A DNA stretch of 64,000 nucleotides from an uncultured Algibacter sp. (GCF_947487575.1 NZ_CANKXG010000001.1:1-64000), one strand, 5' to 3'; counted from the first letter of the stretch, positions 18,335 through 28,477 are shown. Translations and numbers: made by a program. Notes: a model not told the origin generated them from the sequence alone.

Positions 18335-20503
18335 TTAATCCTTTTTAAGCGTTACAACTACTTTGGTTCCTGCATCTTCTTCGTCTTGAAAATCGTCAAT
18401 AAACACATCTACTTTATCTTTATACATATCGTTTAAAATAGATACACGTTTTTTAATATTACCCATACCTTTTGAGTTTTGTTTTTGCTGATTTTCGGTT
18501 TTTAAGGCTTTTGATTTTTTTCTTCCTATACCATCATCTGTAATGGTTATTTTTATTTCTTCTGGCTTGGTTTGACTAATAGTTATTTCTAATTTTCCTT
18601 TTGTTTTTTTATACCGCAATCCGTGCCATACAGCATTTTCAATATAAGGTTGTAATAGCATTGGTGGAATTACAAAGTCTTCTACTTTTATATTTTTATC
18701 GACATTTATGTTGTAATCAAATTTATCTTGAAATCTAAAATGTTCTAATTGGGTATAAAGTTCAATAAGCTTAATTTCCTTTTCTAACGGAATAAAATCT
18801 TCTTCGCTATTTTCTAAAACAGCGCGCATTAACAATGAGAAATCGGTGAGATATTTATTAGCTGTACGCTCGTCATTTGATGCTATAAAGCTATTGACTG
18901 AGTTTAATGCATTAAAAATAAAATGCGGATTCATTTGACTTCTTAAGCTTTTTAAGGCTAATAAATTATTAGCTAAGCGTTGTTGCTTGATGTATTTAAA
19001 CATTAAAAAGGCGCCAATAAGCAATAAGATTAATCCGCCAATTAATGAGTAGATAATTAGTTTTTGGCGTTTTGCTTGCTCTTCAGATAATTGATATTTA
19101 CTCTCAGAAAGTGCTCTATCACTTTCTAAACTCAATATCCTATTTTGTTTGCTAACAATATCTTTACTAAACCTTGCTGCCTGAGATATTTCTTGTTCTT
19201 TTTTAGAATACAATTTATCAACCAAATCTACATAATCTTGATAGGCTAATAAGGCTTTATTAAATTGCCCTGCATCTCTATAAACTTCCGACAATCTTCG
19301 GGTTGCATCTTTCTGAACAATTAAATCGGCCTTACCACCAGCCTCATCAATACTCTTTTGCAAATATTCAATGGCATTTCCGTAATCTCTTTGTGAGGCA
19401 TAGGCGTTACCTATTTTATAATTTTGTTTTTGTTGTGTTAAAGGGCTTTCATTATCTATATCGTCAGCATCACTTTCAATTTCGTTAATAGTGTTTAAAG
19501 CTTCTTTTCGTAATTCAATTTCATCAGAAAAATTATTGACTTTATTTTGAAAATCGGCAACCTTTATTTGTTCTTCAACAGCTCTTTTTTTGTTTTCACT
19601 ATTCGCCAACTTCATGGACTTATTAAAAAAGCCTTGAGCCTTTTGTGTTTCTCCTTTTGCAGTATATACCTGTGCAATTTTAGAGTTTAAGTCGGTGATT
19701 TTTGGTGTTATTAAATGCTTTTGCGCCACTTTCAATCCATCTTTATAAGCATTAACAGATAGATTATATGATTTGGTTAAAAGATAAACATCACCTAAGC
19801 CCTCGTATAAATCGGTTAATTGCCAATTGGTTAATTCGCTTTTAATAATAGCATTATATATCTGTAAACTTTCTTGGTAATTTCTATTCTGTTTATAGGC
19901 TTTTGCAAGTTTTAATGAAACAGTATTTGTTTTAGCATTTTGCAAACTAATTCTATAATTTGATACTGCTAAATCGTATTGTTTCCAATACATATAAATG
20001 TCGCCTAAAACGTCATAAGCTTCGCCATTTTCTTTGGTAGAATTACTTTCTGATAGGGCATCGGCAATAAATTGAATACTTTTCTTCGCATCTTTTTTTA
20101 GATATGTTTCCGCGGAATCAATTAATGGCTTAAATAATTCTTTCTTAGTTCTTGATACGGATTTAAATTTAGATATTTTTGATTTATCCTCATCGCTAGG
20201 TTGCACTTCTACCTTAATACGTTCACTACTTTGAATAATATAAAATACGGTTTCAAAATCCTTGTGTCTTATGGTTAATTCATCGCCTTTCCTTGCTTCA
20301 ATCCTAAATTCGCCAAAAACATCAGTAGCTGTATAACCGCCCCAATTAACCTCAATATTTACATCTTTTATTGGTTTTTGCGTATCGCTTTCAACCACCA
20401 AGCCACGTACCGTAAATTTTGGTTCACTATTATTTTGAGCGTATAAATACATCCCACTCAAAGAGAGGAACATCACGCATATATATTTAATAACCGATTG
20501 CAT
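18335..20503 (-). CDS. TPR-containing LytS-type sensor histidine kinase
   Basis: A 722-residue membrane sensor kinase. I use ATG 20503, where a signal peptide (VIKYICVMFLSLSGMYLYAQ) begins. The alternative GTG at 20533 adds ten charged residues. After export come a carboxypeptidase-regulatory-like beta domain (about 25-100), a series of TPR repeats (about 120-450), one transmembrane helix (about 480-503), the His_kinase motif MNPHFIFNALNSV, and an HATPase domain with YIENAVWHGLRYK and DDGIGR. Its partner is the LytTR regulator immediately downstream. The stimulus is unknown. Confidence 0.93.
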   Translation of the reverse strand: MQSVIKYICVMFLSLSGMYLYAQNNSEPKFTVRGLVVESDTQKPIKDVNIEVNWGGYTATDVFGEFRIEARKGDELTIRHKDFETVFYIIQSSERIKVEVQPSDEDKSKISKFKSVSRTKKELFKPLIDSAETYLKKDAKKSIQFIADALSESNSTKENGEAYDVLGDIYMYWKQYDLAVSNYRISLQNAKTNTVSLKLAKAYKQNRNYQESLQIYNAIIKSELTNWQLTDLYEGLGDVYLLTKSYNLSVNAYKDGLKVAQKHLITPKITDLNSKIAQVYTAKGETQKAQGFFNKSMKLANSENKKRAVEEQIKVADFQNKVNNFSDEIELRKEALNTINEIESDADDIDNESPLTQQKQNYKIGNAYASQRDYGNAIEYLQKSIDEAGGKADLIVQKDATRRLSEVYRDAGQFNKALLAYQDYVDLVDKLYSKKEQEISQAARFSKDIVSKQNRILSLESDRALSESKYQLSEEQAKRQKLIIYSLIGGLILLLIGAFLMFKYIKQQRLANNLLALKSLRSQMNPHFIFNALNSVNSFIASNDERTANKYLTDFSLLMRAVLENSEEDFIPLEKEIKLIELYTQLEHFRFQDKFDYNINVDKNIKVEDFVIPPMLLQPYIENAVWHGLRYKKTKGKLEITISQTKPEEIKITITDDGIGRKKSKALKTENQQKQNSKGMGNIKKRVSILNDMYKDKVDVFIDDFQDEEDAGTKVVVTLKKD

Positions 20504-20755
20504 TCTATATTTTAAGTAGATAAACTTACGCACTTTACTTGGTTTATTAAAATGATGGTTTTACAAAAAAACTATTTTTTTATACTAATAAGAAGCCTTT
20601 AATAACTTATAAGGTTTGTTTACTCATTAAAATAAGCACTTTACTCATTCTACTTTTTTTATGAAATAAGTCGAACATAGTTTTACAGTATTAATCAAAA
20701 TAGTCCAAAATGGGTATTTCAAAAACATTCACATTAATCTAAAAACAAAAAAATC

Positions 20756-21913
20756 ATGAAAACGTATTTTAAAACAACTTTACTAAGTTTTGCTTTAATG
20801 GGATTTTTATCCTGCAACGCAAAAAATAAAAAACAATCCATTGTACTTAATGACACTAAAATAGAACATCACGAACCTAATAAACAATTCATTAAAGTTG
20901 CTTTATTATTAGACACTAGTAATAGTATGGATGGGTTAATAGATCAAGCCAAAGCACAACTTTGGGACATTGTAAACGAATTATCGTATGCAAAATGCGG
21001 TACAAATAAGCCAAATTTGCAAATTGCTTTATATGAATATGGCAATGATAGATTAAATGGAAGTGAAGGTTATATCAGGCAAGTTTTAGCCTTTAGTGAA
21101 GATTTAGATGATATCTCTAAAGAGCTTTTTTCGCTAACCACAAATGGAGGCGAGGAATATTGCGGGCAAGTTATTCAAACGGCATTAAACCAATTAAAAT
21201 GGGGTAAAAATCCCGATGATTTAAAACTAATTTTTATTGCTGGTAATGAACCTTTTAATCAAGGTAAAGTGAATTATAAGAATGCATCTTCAAATGCTAA
21301 TGAAAAAGATGTTACAGTAAACACCATTTTTTGTGGTGATTATAATCAAGGTATTTCTAGTCATTGGAAAGATGGTGCTCAATTAACACATGGTGACTAT
21401 ATGGCCATTAATCAAAACAGAGCAACAGTTCATATTGCTTCCCCTTATGATGATGCCATTTTAATTTTAAATAATAAATTGAATAAAACCTATATAGCTT
21501 ACGGCTCGAGAGGAAGTCAAAAGATGGCTTTACAAGCAGAACAAGATATGAATGCAAGTGGCTATAGTAAAACCAATGCAGTAAAAAGAACAGTTAGTAA
21601 AAGTTCTCATTTTTATAAAAACAAAAATTGGGATTTGGTGGATGCTGCTAAATTGGATGAGATTATTATTGAAAGTATTTCAGATGATGAACTACCAAAA
21701 GAGCTAAAGGGCAAAACCAAAACCGAAATTAAAAGTTATGTTGCTAAAAAGAGTAAAGAACGTCAAGCTGTTCAGAATGAAATTAATACTTTGAACGCTA
21801 AACGTAAAGCTTATATTTTAAAACATAATAAAGAAAACACTAATGGTTTAGAAAACGCTATGACAAATGCTATAAAAGAACAAGCTAAAAAGAAAAAATA
21901 CACATGGAAATAG
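20756..21913 (+). CDS. VWA-domain lipoprotein
   Basis: A 385-residue protein with a lipoprotein signal (GFLSC, Cys20). A von Willebrand factor A domain follows directly: FIKVALLLDTSNSMDG with the metal-site motif DxSxS at Asp53-Ser57. The C-terminal 80 residues are Lys-rich and helical. It is likely anchored in the periplasm or on the surface and mediates metal-dependent protein contact; the partner is unknown. ATG start, monocistronic. A bidirectional terminator separates it from the convergent PorP/SprF gene. Confidence 0.88.
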   Translation: MKTYFKTTLLSFALMGFLSCNAKNKKQSIVLNDTKIEHHEPNKQFIKVALLLDTSNSMDGLIDQAKAQLWDIVNELSYAKCGTNKPNLQIALYEYGNDRLNGSEGYIRQVLAFSEDLDDISKELFSLTTNGGEEYCGQVIQTALNQLKWGKNPDDLKLIFIAGNEPFNQGKVNYKNASSNANEKDVTVNTIFCGDYNQGISSHWKDGAQLTHGDYMAINQNRATVHIASPYDDAILILNNKLNKTYIAYGSRGSQKMALQAEQDMNASGYSKTNAVKRTVSKSSHFYKNKNWDLVDAAKLDEIIIESISDDELPKELKGKTKTEIKSYVAKKSKERQAVQNEINTLNAKRKAYILKHNKENTNGLENAMTNAIKEQAKKKKYTWK

Positions 21914-21940
21914 GGTTCAGTTAGATTTATTTAAAAAACA

Positions 21941-21966
21941 AAATCCCGCCTTATACAGCGGGATTT
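21941..21966. terminator. Bidirectional terminator between VWA and PorP/SprF genes
   Basis: A perfect 9-bp stem (AAATCCCGC 21941-21949, GCGGGATTT 21958-21966) with an 8-nt loop and A/T flanks lies between two convergent genes. Confidence 0.85.
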
Positions 21967-21995
21967 TACTTTAATTATGTTGCAAAAATATAAAT

Positions 21996-23003
21996 CTAAT
22001 TAACTGCAGGACAATTACAAGCATATTTTTCTCTTCTACAACCAAAATTATATCCAAGAGTTAACTGATGATAAGCACCAGTTGTAAAAACAATTGGATT
22101 TGTTTGATAAGTATACGTGTAACCAAACATAAAATCATTATAATTAACACCTAAAATTCCTGTTATTTGATTCAGTTTTTGGCTATTTACAGTAGTTCCG
22201 TTTAAATACTGAGCGCCATCCAAACTTAGCCTGTAAGATACTCCTCCCCAGAATTTACCAAAATCCATTTGCTTATACGCTTTACCATTTAAATCAAAAC
22301 TAGATTCTTTAGTTAAATCTCTATATTGAAACATTACTGATGGTTCGAAACTCCATTCACTACCAAATTTGCTAAACACGTTTCCTACTGACACTAAATA
22401 GCGCCTTAAGTTACTCGTAATTTCAATATCCTTATTAATACCAGAATTATTCAAAACATTTTTTACAGTGGCATGCGCATAGAAATCAAGATAATGATAC
22501 GAGAATCCTAAATCTACATTAAAATTAGTTTCGTTTTGCACAATGCCGTCAATTGCATTATCAAGAATTGGTGAGCCGTCTAAAAACGTAGTTTCATCCA
22601 ATTGATATTGAATAAACCCAGCACTCAAACCAAACGATAACATATTTAAATCTGCTTCACTTCTAGAAAACATAAGATGATGAGCATAAGTTAGATATCC
22701 CCCCTTTTGAGAATGATATCCATTTTTATCAGCATACAAAATCCCTCCAACCGCAGATTGCGAATCTCCAATTCTACCATTCACACTCAGCGTTAAAAGT
22801 TTTGGTGCATCTTCATGACCAAACCATTGCTGTCTTGCTGTTAATCTAACTTTAGAACAGTTAGCAATACCAGCCATAGATGGATGAATTAAATAATAAT
22901 TATCGGTTAAATAATCTGTATATATTGGCAACCCTTCTTGGGATGAAGCCATGTTTGAAAACATAACTATTATAGCCACTAAAATGATATTTTTTAATTT
23001 CAT
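21996..23003 (-). CDS. PorP/SprF family type IX secretion membrane protein
   Basis: A 335-residue outer-membrane barrel. A signal peptide (about 1-21, ending ASSQ) is followed by GLPIYTDYLTDNYYLIHPSMAGI, the characteristic PorP/SprF start, with QQWFGHEDAPKLLTLSVNG after it. It ends in GAYHQLTLGYNFGC plus a short Cys-containing tail (CACNCPAVN). Family members partner with SprB-like adhesins or T9SS cargo. No adhesin gene is adjacent here, so the partner is unknown. ATG start, single gene. Confidence 0.92.
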   Translation of the reverse strand: MKLKNIILVAIIVMFSNMASSQEGLPIYTDYLTDNYYLIHPSMAGIANCSKVRLTARQQWFGHEDAPKLLTLSVNGRIGDSQSAVGGILYADKNGYHSQKGGYLTYAHHLMFSRSEADLNMLSFGLSAGFIQYQLDETTFLDGSPILDNAIDGIVQNETNFNVDLGFSYHYLDFYAHATVKNVLNNSGINKDIEITSNLRRYLVSVGNVFSKFGSEWSFEPSVMFQYRDLTKESSFDLNGKAYKQMDFGKFWGGVSYRLSLDGAQYLNGTTVNSQKLNQITGILGVNYNDFMFGYTYTYQTNPIVFTTGAYHQLTLGYNFGCRREKYACNCPAVN

Positions 23004-23156
23004 AAACTTTTATTCCCAAGTAGGTTTGGTTTAATACAAACGCCTTGATTCTTAAAAAATTACACGCAAAAAAGATAAAGGTAACCCTTACCTGTAATGA
23101 CCTAGTTTAACAGGCAACAAAAATCAAATATATGGATAACTAAAGTTTTCTTTTAG

Positions 23157-23164
23157 TATTTTTG
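23157..23164 (+). promoter_or_regulatory. Likely -7 box of the NifU-like gene
   Basis: TATTTTTG matches TAnnTTTG and ends 16 bp before the ATG at 23181. No good TTTG is seen at the normal upstream spacing. Confidence 0.5.
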
Positions 23165-23180
23165 TGAAAAATTAGCTAAA

Positions 23181-24083
23181 ATGAACACTTTCAAGGTTTC
23201 CGTGCAGGAAACATCCAATAACTCTATAGTAAAATTTGAGGTCAATCAATTTATCACAAAACACCAAAGTTTTGAGTTTAATAACATAGATGAAGCTAAA
23301 AATTCTCCATTAGCTCAACAATTATTTTATTTACCCTTTGTTAAAAAAGTATACATCTCTGGTAATTTTATTGCTGTTGAAAGGTATGATATAGTAGAGT
23401 GGAATGATGTACAAGATGAAGTTTCTGAACAAATTGAAGCCTATTTGAATGACGGCGGTATTGTAGTTGAAGAAACTGCCACGCCTAAAAAAGTGGCTAT
23501 TACCGTTTATGCAGAAAGTACACCCAACCCATCTGTAATGAAATTTGTCGCTAACAAAAAACTAGTTGCTGCTCTTTTTGAATTTACTTCCATTGATGAG
23601 GCTAAACTTTCACCTTTAGCTACTGAATTGTTTCATTTTCCGTTTGTAAAAAGTGTCTTTCTTGATGAAAACTATGTGTCAATTACAAAATATGACATTA
23701 CGGAATGGCAACATATAACTATCCAACTTCGAGAATTTATTAAGGATTACATTGAAAAAGGGAAAGAAGTTGTTTTACCAGAAGCTATAGAAACATTAGA
23801 AAAATCTTCTAAACAACAAGATAGTCATTTTGAAGCTTTAGATGATATTTCAAAAGAAATTGTTAACATCCTAGAAGAATATGTTAGACCTGCTGTAGCT
23901 AGTGATGGCGGTAACATTCAATTTATTTCTTATGATGCTGCTGAGAAAAATGTAAGCGTCCTGCTTCAAGGTGCATGCAGTGGTTGCCCTTCGTCAACAT
24001 ATACCTTAAAAAGCGGCATTGAAAATATGCTTAAGGAAATGTTACCGGGAAAAATTGATACTGTTGAAGCTATAAATGGGTGA
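23181..24083 (+). CDS. NifU-like Fe-S scaffold with duplicated Nfu N-terminal domain
   Basis: A 300-residue iron-sulfur cluster carrier. Residues about 1-95 and 107-200 are two related Nfu_N-type domains, each with an LSPLA/NSPLA-type segment followed by FPFVKSVF-like and YDITEW-like motifs. The C-terminal NifU domain (about 220-300) has the cluster-binding motif CSGCPSS. Nfu proteins transfer clusters to apo-enzymes. ATG start. It precedes dodecin by 74 bp. Confidence 0.92.
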   Translation: MNTFKVSVQETSNNSIVKFEVNQFITKHQSFEFNNIDEAKNSPLAQQLFYLPFVKKVYISGNFIAVERYDIVEWNDVQDEVSEQIEAYLNDGGIVVEETATPKKVAITVYAESTPNPSVMKFVANKKLVAALFEFTSIDEAKLSPLATELFHFPFVKSVFLDENYVSITKYDITEWQHITIQLREFIKDYIEKGKEVVLPEAIETLEKSSKQQDSHFEALDDISKEIVNILEEYVRPAVASDGGNIQFISYDAAEKNVSVLLQGACSGCPSSTYTLKSGIENMLKEMLPGKIDTVEAING

Positions 24084-24157
24084 CTTTTTAATTCCGTGCG
24101 TGTCTAAAAATAGTTATCTTATACGAGGTAATTAATTTTAATTAAAAACATAAAATC

Positions 24158-24358
24158 ATGGCAGTATTAAAAGTAATTGAAGTTTTATCAAACTCAGACA
24201 AAAGTTGGGAAGATGCAACTAAAAAAGCAGTAAAACACGCATCAAAAAGCGTTAAAAATATACGTTCGGTTTACGTTCAAGACCAAAGTGCTAGTGTAAA
24301 AGATGGTGAAGTATCAGACTTTAGAGTAAATTTAAAAATCACTTTTGAAGTAAACTAA
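24158..24358 (+). CDS. Dodecin family protein
   Basis: A 66-residue small protein with the dodecin pattern: KVIEVLSNSDKSWEDATKKAV at the start, a KNIRSVYVQDQSA strand and a final FRVNLKITFEV strand. Dodecins assemble into hollow dodecamers that store or buffer flavin (or CoA in some lineages). Length is normal. ATG start. A terminator follows 24 bp after the stop. Confidence 0.93.
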   Translation: MAVLKVIEVLSNSDKSWEDATKKAVKHASKSVKNIRSVYVQDQSASVKDGEVSDFRVNLKITFEVN

Positions 24359-24381
24359 GTTTACAATCATTTTAAAATACT

Positions 24382-24409
24382 AAGCGTTCAGTTTCTGAGC
24401 GCTTTTTTT
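24382..24409 (+). terminator. Rho-independent terminator after dodecin
   Basis: AAGCGTTCAG (24382-24391) pairs with CTGAGCGCTT (24395-24404), with one T-G wobble and a 3-nt loop, followed by a T run. Confidence 0.8.
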
Positions 24410-24424
24410 GTGCTTAAAAATCGC

Positions 24425-24432
24425 TAACTTTG
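24425..24432 (+). promoter_or_regulatory. Likely -7 box immediately before the thioredoxin-domain gene
   Basis: TAACTTTG ends four bases before the ATG at 24437, implying a leaderless or nearly leaderless transcript. A TTTG at 24407-24410, inside the upstream terminator tract, lies at a short 14-bp spacing. Confidence 0.5.
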
Positions 24433-24436
24433 ATAA

Positions 24437-26542
24437 ATGAAGTACCTATTACCACTTTCGTTTATGATTCTTATTATAGGCTGTAAAGGTCAGAATTCAG
24501 AGTCTATGGAACACCAATATAACAATGCACTTGTAAATGAAACTAGCCCGTATCTATTACAACATGCCCACAATCCAGTAGATTGGAACCCTTGGAATAA
24601 AACTACTTTAAAGAAAGCAAAAACCGAGAATAAACTCATATTAATCAGTGTTGGCTATGCAGCTTGCCATTGGTGTCATGTTATGGAACATGAAAGTTTT
24701 GAAGACAGCCTTGTAGCGCAAGTAATGAATAAAAATTTCATCAATATTAAAGTTGATAGAGAGGAACGACCCGATGTAGACCAAGTATACATGAATGCCG
24801 TTCAACTTATGACAGGTAGCGGCGGATGGCCTTTAAACGTTATAGCTTTACCAGATGGTAGACCAGTTTGGGGTGGCACCTATTTTAAGAAAAACCAATG
24901 GATGGACGCTTTAAATCAAATTTCAGAATTATATACTAAAAACCCTGAGAAACTTGAAGAATATGCTACTAAATTAGAAGTGGGTATAAAATCATTAGAT
25001 GTAGTTAAGTTGAATACTGACGAGCCCGTTTTTGAGAAAGCATTCATTCAGAGTGCCGTAAAAAATTGGTCAAAACAATTTGATAACAACCAAGGTGGCA
25101 TGAATAGAACACCAAAATTTATGATGCCTAATAACTATCATTTCCTGTTAAGGTATTCACATCAAAATAATGACAGAGAGTTATTAGACTTTGTTAATAT
25201 AACGCTCAAAAAAATGGCCTTTGGTGGTGTTTTTGACCAAATAGGCGGTGGGTTTTCCAGATATTCAGTTGATGCTAAATGGCATGTACCACACTTTGAA
25301 AAAATGCTATATGATAATGGGCAATTAATCAGTTTATATGCTGATGCTTATCTCGTTTCAAAAGATAAATTATATGAGGATATTGTTCATCAAACTCTAA
25401 ATTATGTCAAACTTAATATGACAACAAATAATGGAGCTTTTTATTCTTCACTTGATGCTGATAGTAATACACTAGAAGGCGAATTAGAAGAAGGTGCTTT
25501 TTATGTTTGGTCAAAAGATGAATTAAAATTACTTTTAAAAGATGATTTTGATTTGTTTTCTGATTATTATAATGTAAATAATTATGGGTTTTGGGAGCAT
25601 AACAACTATGTACTTATTAGAAAAGAGGACGATAATTTCATTATTAAAAAACACAACATTACTGCAAACATTTTAGCTGAAAAGAAAAATGAATGGAAAT
25701 CAGTCTTAATAAAAGAGCGAGACAAAAGGCCGAAACCAAGATTAGATGATAAAACTTTAACCTCTTGGAATGCATTAATGCTTAAAGGCTATACAGATGC
25801 TTATCGCGTTTTTGGAAATGATGATTATATCGCTGCCGCGGAAAAGAATGCAAACTTCATTTTAAATAATCAATTACGAGAAGATGGCGGTTTAAACCAT
25901 AATTATAAAAATGGAAAAAGTAGTATCAATGGGTATTTAGAAGATTATGCTGCTACAATTGATGCGTTAATTGCGCTCTATGAAAACACCTTAAATGAAA
26001 AATGGCTAACCACAGCTAGAGATTTAGCAAACTATACTTTTAATCATTTCTTTGACGAAGGGAGTAATATGTTCTATTTTACTTCAAATGAAGACGCATC
26101 CTTGGTATCTAGAAGCATTGAGTATAGGGATAATGTGATACCCGCAAGTAATTCTATAATGGCAAAAAACCTGTTTAAATTATCACATTATTTTGATAAT
26201 GAACACTTCAGCATAACGGCTATGACAATGTTAAATAACGTAAAACCAGAAATGCAAGAATACCCATCTGGATATTCTAACTGGTTTGATTTAATGCTGA
26301 ATTATGCGCAACCTTATTATGAAGTAGCTATTGTTGGAAAAGATGCAAAACAGAAAATAGACAAATTAAATAAATTTTATATTCCTAATAAACTTTTAGC
26401 TGGAAGTACTTCAGAAAACGATATGCCTTTATTAGAAAGTAGATATAACCCAAACAATACACTTATTTATGTGTGTGTAAATAAAGCTTGTAAGCTTCCT
26501 GTTTCAGAAGTAAATGATGCCATTAAATTTTTAAAAAAATGA
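24437..26542 (+). CDS. Thioredoxin-domain DUF255 (YyaL/SSP411-like) lipoprotein
   Basis: A 701-residue protein with a lipobox (ILIIGC, Cys16), then the DUF255 thioredoxin-like domain. The segment [17 protein letters not shown] and the CHWC redox motif (Cys77, Cys80) mark this family. The rest is a helical (alpha/alpha)6-type domain. Bacterial members are poorly characterised; most lack the lipoprotein signal seen here, so envelope location is inferred. ATG start directly after a -7 box. The stop overlaps the next gene's ATG (ATGA). Confidence 0.9.
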   Translation: MKYLLPLSFMILIIGCKGQNSESMEHQYNNALVNETSPYLLQHAHNPVDWNPWNKTTLKKAKTENKLILISVGYAACHWCHVMEHESFEDSLVAQVMNKNFINIKVDREERPDVDQVYMNAVQLMTGSGGWPLNVIALPDGRPVWGGTYFKKNQWMDALNQISELYTKNPEKLEEYATKLEVGIKSLDVVKLNTDEPVFEKAFIQSAVKNWSKQFDNNQGGMNRTPKFMMPNNYHFLLRYSHQNNDRELLDFVNITLKKMAFGGVFDQIGGGFSRYSVDAKWHVPHFEKMLYDNGQLISLYADAYLVSKDKLYEDIVHQTLNYVKLNMTTNNGAFYSSLDADSNTLEGELEEGAFYVWSKDELKLLLKDDFDLFSDYYNVNNYGFWEHNNYVLIRKEDDNFIIKKHNITANILAEKKNEWKSVLIKERDKRPKPRLDDKTLTSWNALMLKGYTDAYRVFGNDDYIAAAEKNANFILNNQLREDGGLNHNYKNGKSSINGYLEDYAATIDALIALYENTLNEKWLTTARDLANYTFNHFFDEGSNMFYFTSNEDASLVSRSIEYRDNVIPASNSIMAKNLFKLSHYFDNEHFSITAMTMLNNVKPEMQEYPSGYSNWFDLMLNYAQPYYEVAIVGKDAKQKIDKLNKFYIPNKLLAGSTSENDMPLLESRYNPNNTLIYVCVNKACKLPVSEVNDAIKFLKK

Positions 26543-26892
26543 CACTTATAACCATCATATTAATAGCTTTTGTAGCTTTAGAACATTTATACTTTTTATA
26601 TTTAGAAATGTTTATGTGGACCAAACCAAAAGGAATAAAAGCGTTTGGGTTAAAATCTAAACAATTTGCTGAGGACACAAAAGTACTCGCAGCTAATCAA
26701 GGGCTTTATAATGGGTTTTTAGCAGCAGGTCTTATATTTTCTGTCATTCAGAACGAGATGAAATTTGCTATTTTCTTTTTAATTTGTGTGACTATAGCAG
26801 GTATTTATGGGTCTTACTCTACAAAGCAAATAAAATTATTTTATGTACAAGCAGTCCCTGCAATCATTACATTAATTTTTTGCTTATTCTAA
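26539..26892 (+). CDS. DUF1304 family membrane protein
   Basis: A 117-residue integral membrane protein with four hydrophobic helices. It carries the family features [13 protein letters not shown] near the start and [15 protein letters not shown] in the middle. Function is unknown. ATG overlaps the stop of the thioredoxin-domain gene by four bases, so the two are translationally coupled. That context might hint at an envelope redox or maintenance role, but this is speculation. Confidence 0.9.
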   Translation: MTLITIILIAFVALEHLYFLYLEMFMWTKPKGIKAFGLKSKQFAEDTKVLAANQGLYNGFLAAGLIFSVIQNEMKFAIFFLICVTIAGIYGSYSTKQIKLFYVQAVPAIITLIFCLF

Positions 26893-26975
26893 AATTAATT
26901 AATCATTTTCATCTGTAAAATTAAAACCCTGAGTATTTATTTTTAATTTTACACAACTAAAAACTAATAAAAATC

Positions 26976-27803
26976 ATGGACACAGAAAACATTGACCCTC
27001 AAAAATGGATTGACCTTGGAATAGGTTTCATTCAAGATTATGGAAAAGGAATTATAGGAGCCATCCTCGTTTGGATTATTGGCTCTTGGCTTATTAAAAA
27101 AATCATTAAAGCAATTGGTAAAGTAATGACTAAGCGTAATTATGATGAAAGCTTACAGAAGTTCTTACTTAATTTAATTGGTTGGGTTTTAAAAATCCTG
27201 TTAGTTTTAACTATTTTATCTCAATTAGGTATTGAAACCACTTCATTTGCTGCTATACTGGCTGCTGCTGGTTTAGCTATTGGTTTAGCTTTACAAGGTT
27301 CTCTTGGTAATTTTGCTGGAGGTGTTTTAATTATGATTTTTAAACCTATTAAAATTGGTGATTTAATTGAGGCTCAAGGAGAACTAGGTGTTGTTAAAGA
27401 AATTGAAATTTTTACAACTAAAATAGTTTCACCTACTAATAAAGAAATAATCATTCCTAATGGGTCTCTATCTAATGGTAACATTACAAATTATTCTACT
27501 GAAGGAAAATTAAGAGTTGATTTAACCATTGGTGTTAGTTATGATGCAGATATAAAACAAACTAAAGACGTTTTAATGAAAGTCTTAACAGATAACCCGC
27601 AAGTTTTAAAAGACCCTGCGCCTTCTGTTAATGTTTCTGAACTAGCTGATAGCTCAGTTAATTTTGCTGTAAGACCATTTGCAACAGTTGACGATTATTG
27701 GGATGTATACTTTGGTACTCTTGAAAAATGTAAAATAGCTCTTGATGCTGCTGGTATTGAAATTCCATACCCACACTCAGTTGAGATACATAAAGATGCT
27801 TAA
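26976..27803 (+). CDS. Small-conductance mechanosensitive channel, MscS family
   Basis: A 275-residue inner-membrane channel that opens on membrane tension to release solutes. Three transmembrane segments lie in the first 130 residues. The pore-lining TM3 is Gly/Ala-rich (FAAILAAAGLAIGLALQGSL). The beta domain motif IIIPNGSLSNGNITNYS and a C-terminal alpha/beta domain follow. ATG start. It is convergent with tsaB and overlaps it by four bases, so its terminator must lie in tsaB sequence. Confidence 0.95.
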   Translation: MDTENIDPQKWIDLGIGFIQDYGKGIIGAILVWIIGSWLIKKIIKAIGKVMTKRNYDESLQKFLLNLIGWVLKILLVLTILSQLGIETTSFAAILAAAGLAIGLALQGSLGNFAGGVLIMIFKPIKIGDLIEAQGELGVVKEIEIFTTKIVSPTNKEIIIPNGSLSNGNITNYSTEGKLRVDLTIGVSYDADIKQTKDVLMKVLTDNPQVLKDPAPSVNVSELADSSVNFAVRPFATVDDYWDVYFGTLEKCKIALDAAGIEIPYPHSVEIHKDA

Positions 27804-28477
27804 GATTTTGGTTTCGGTTTTAAAGCCACAAAATCTTTTAAATAATATGGTTCAAAATAAGCGACATCTTCGGTGTCGCTTATTTTATATTTATTAAATC
27901 CTAACGCACACATTTCTCTAGCAGAAGGCAAATTATCTTCAATAAAAAAAGCATTAGGATGATTGATTAGTGTTTTAGTTTTTTCAACGCCATTACCAAC
28001 AAAATAAACTTTTCCTTTCTGCAGATAATCTTCAAAAGAGTTTTTATCTAAAATCTGTGCTTCAGTATTACGTAGTTGCTTATAATCTGAATCGTAAATT
28101 GCAGAATACACTTCCATACGCCTAGCATCAAGCATTGAAACAATAACACCATCATTAACTTTAACTTGGTGTGCTAGAGCGTCTAAAGTTGGGATAGATA
28201 TCAATGGTTTATCTAATGCAAAACATAAACCTTTAGCTGCTGAAACCCCAATTCGCAAACCAGTATAAGAACCAGGGCCTTTACTAACCGCAATGGCATC
28301 TAAATTACTTGAAGATATGTTAGCTTCTTTTAAGACCTCATTTATATAAACATGAAGTCTTTCGGCATGCGAATAACTTTTATCATTATCTTCTTTCAAA
28401 ACAATGGTATTACCATCTTTTGAAAGTGATACAGAGCAATTAGTTGTTGCGGTTTCTAGGTTGAGTATAAATGCCAA
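27800..28477 (-). CDS. tsaB: tRNA threonylcarbamoyladenosine biosynthesis protein TsaB
   Basis: Partner of TsaD in making the t6A37 modification of ANN-decoding tRNAs. The 225 residues show the ASKHA-fold start ILNLETATTNCSVSLS and the diagnostic AVSKGPGSYTGLRIGVSAAKGL. Length is normal. The start is TTG at 28477; no ATG occurs before the conserved N-terminus. It lies one base after the TolC gene at the end of the exporter operon. Its 3' end overlaps mscS and contains an inverted repeat that looks like a terminator. Confidence 0.96.
   Translation of the reverse strand: MAFILNLETATTNCSVSLSKDGNTIVLKEDNDKSYSHAERLHVYINEVLKEANISSSNLDAIAVSKGPGSYTGLRIGVSAAKGLCFALDKPLISIPTLDALAHQVKVNDGVIVSMLDARRMEVYSAIYDSDYKQLRNTEAQILDKNSFEDYLQKGKVYFVGNGVEKTKTLINHPNAFFIEDNLPSAREMCALGFNKYKISDTEDVAYFEPYYLKDFVALKPKPKS
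27854..27886. terminator. Terminator-like hairpin inside tsaB coding sequence, facing mscS
   Basis: A perfect 13-bp stem (AAAATAAGCGACA 27854-27866, TGTCGCTTATTTT 27874-27886) with a 7-nt loop lies about 50 bp past the mscS stop and encodes roughly residues 198-208 of TsaB. Its plus-strand 3' side is T-rich, and on the minus strand it is likewise followed by T-rich sequence. Confidence 0.65.
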
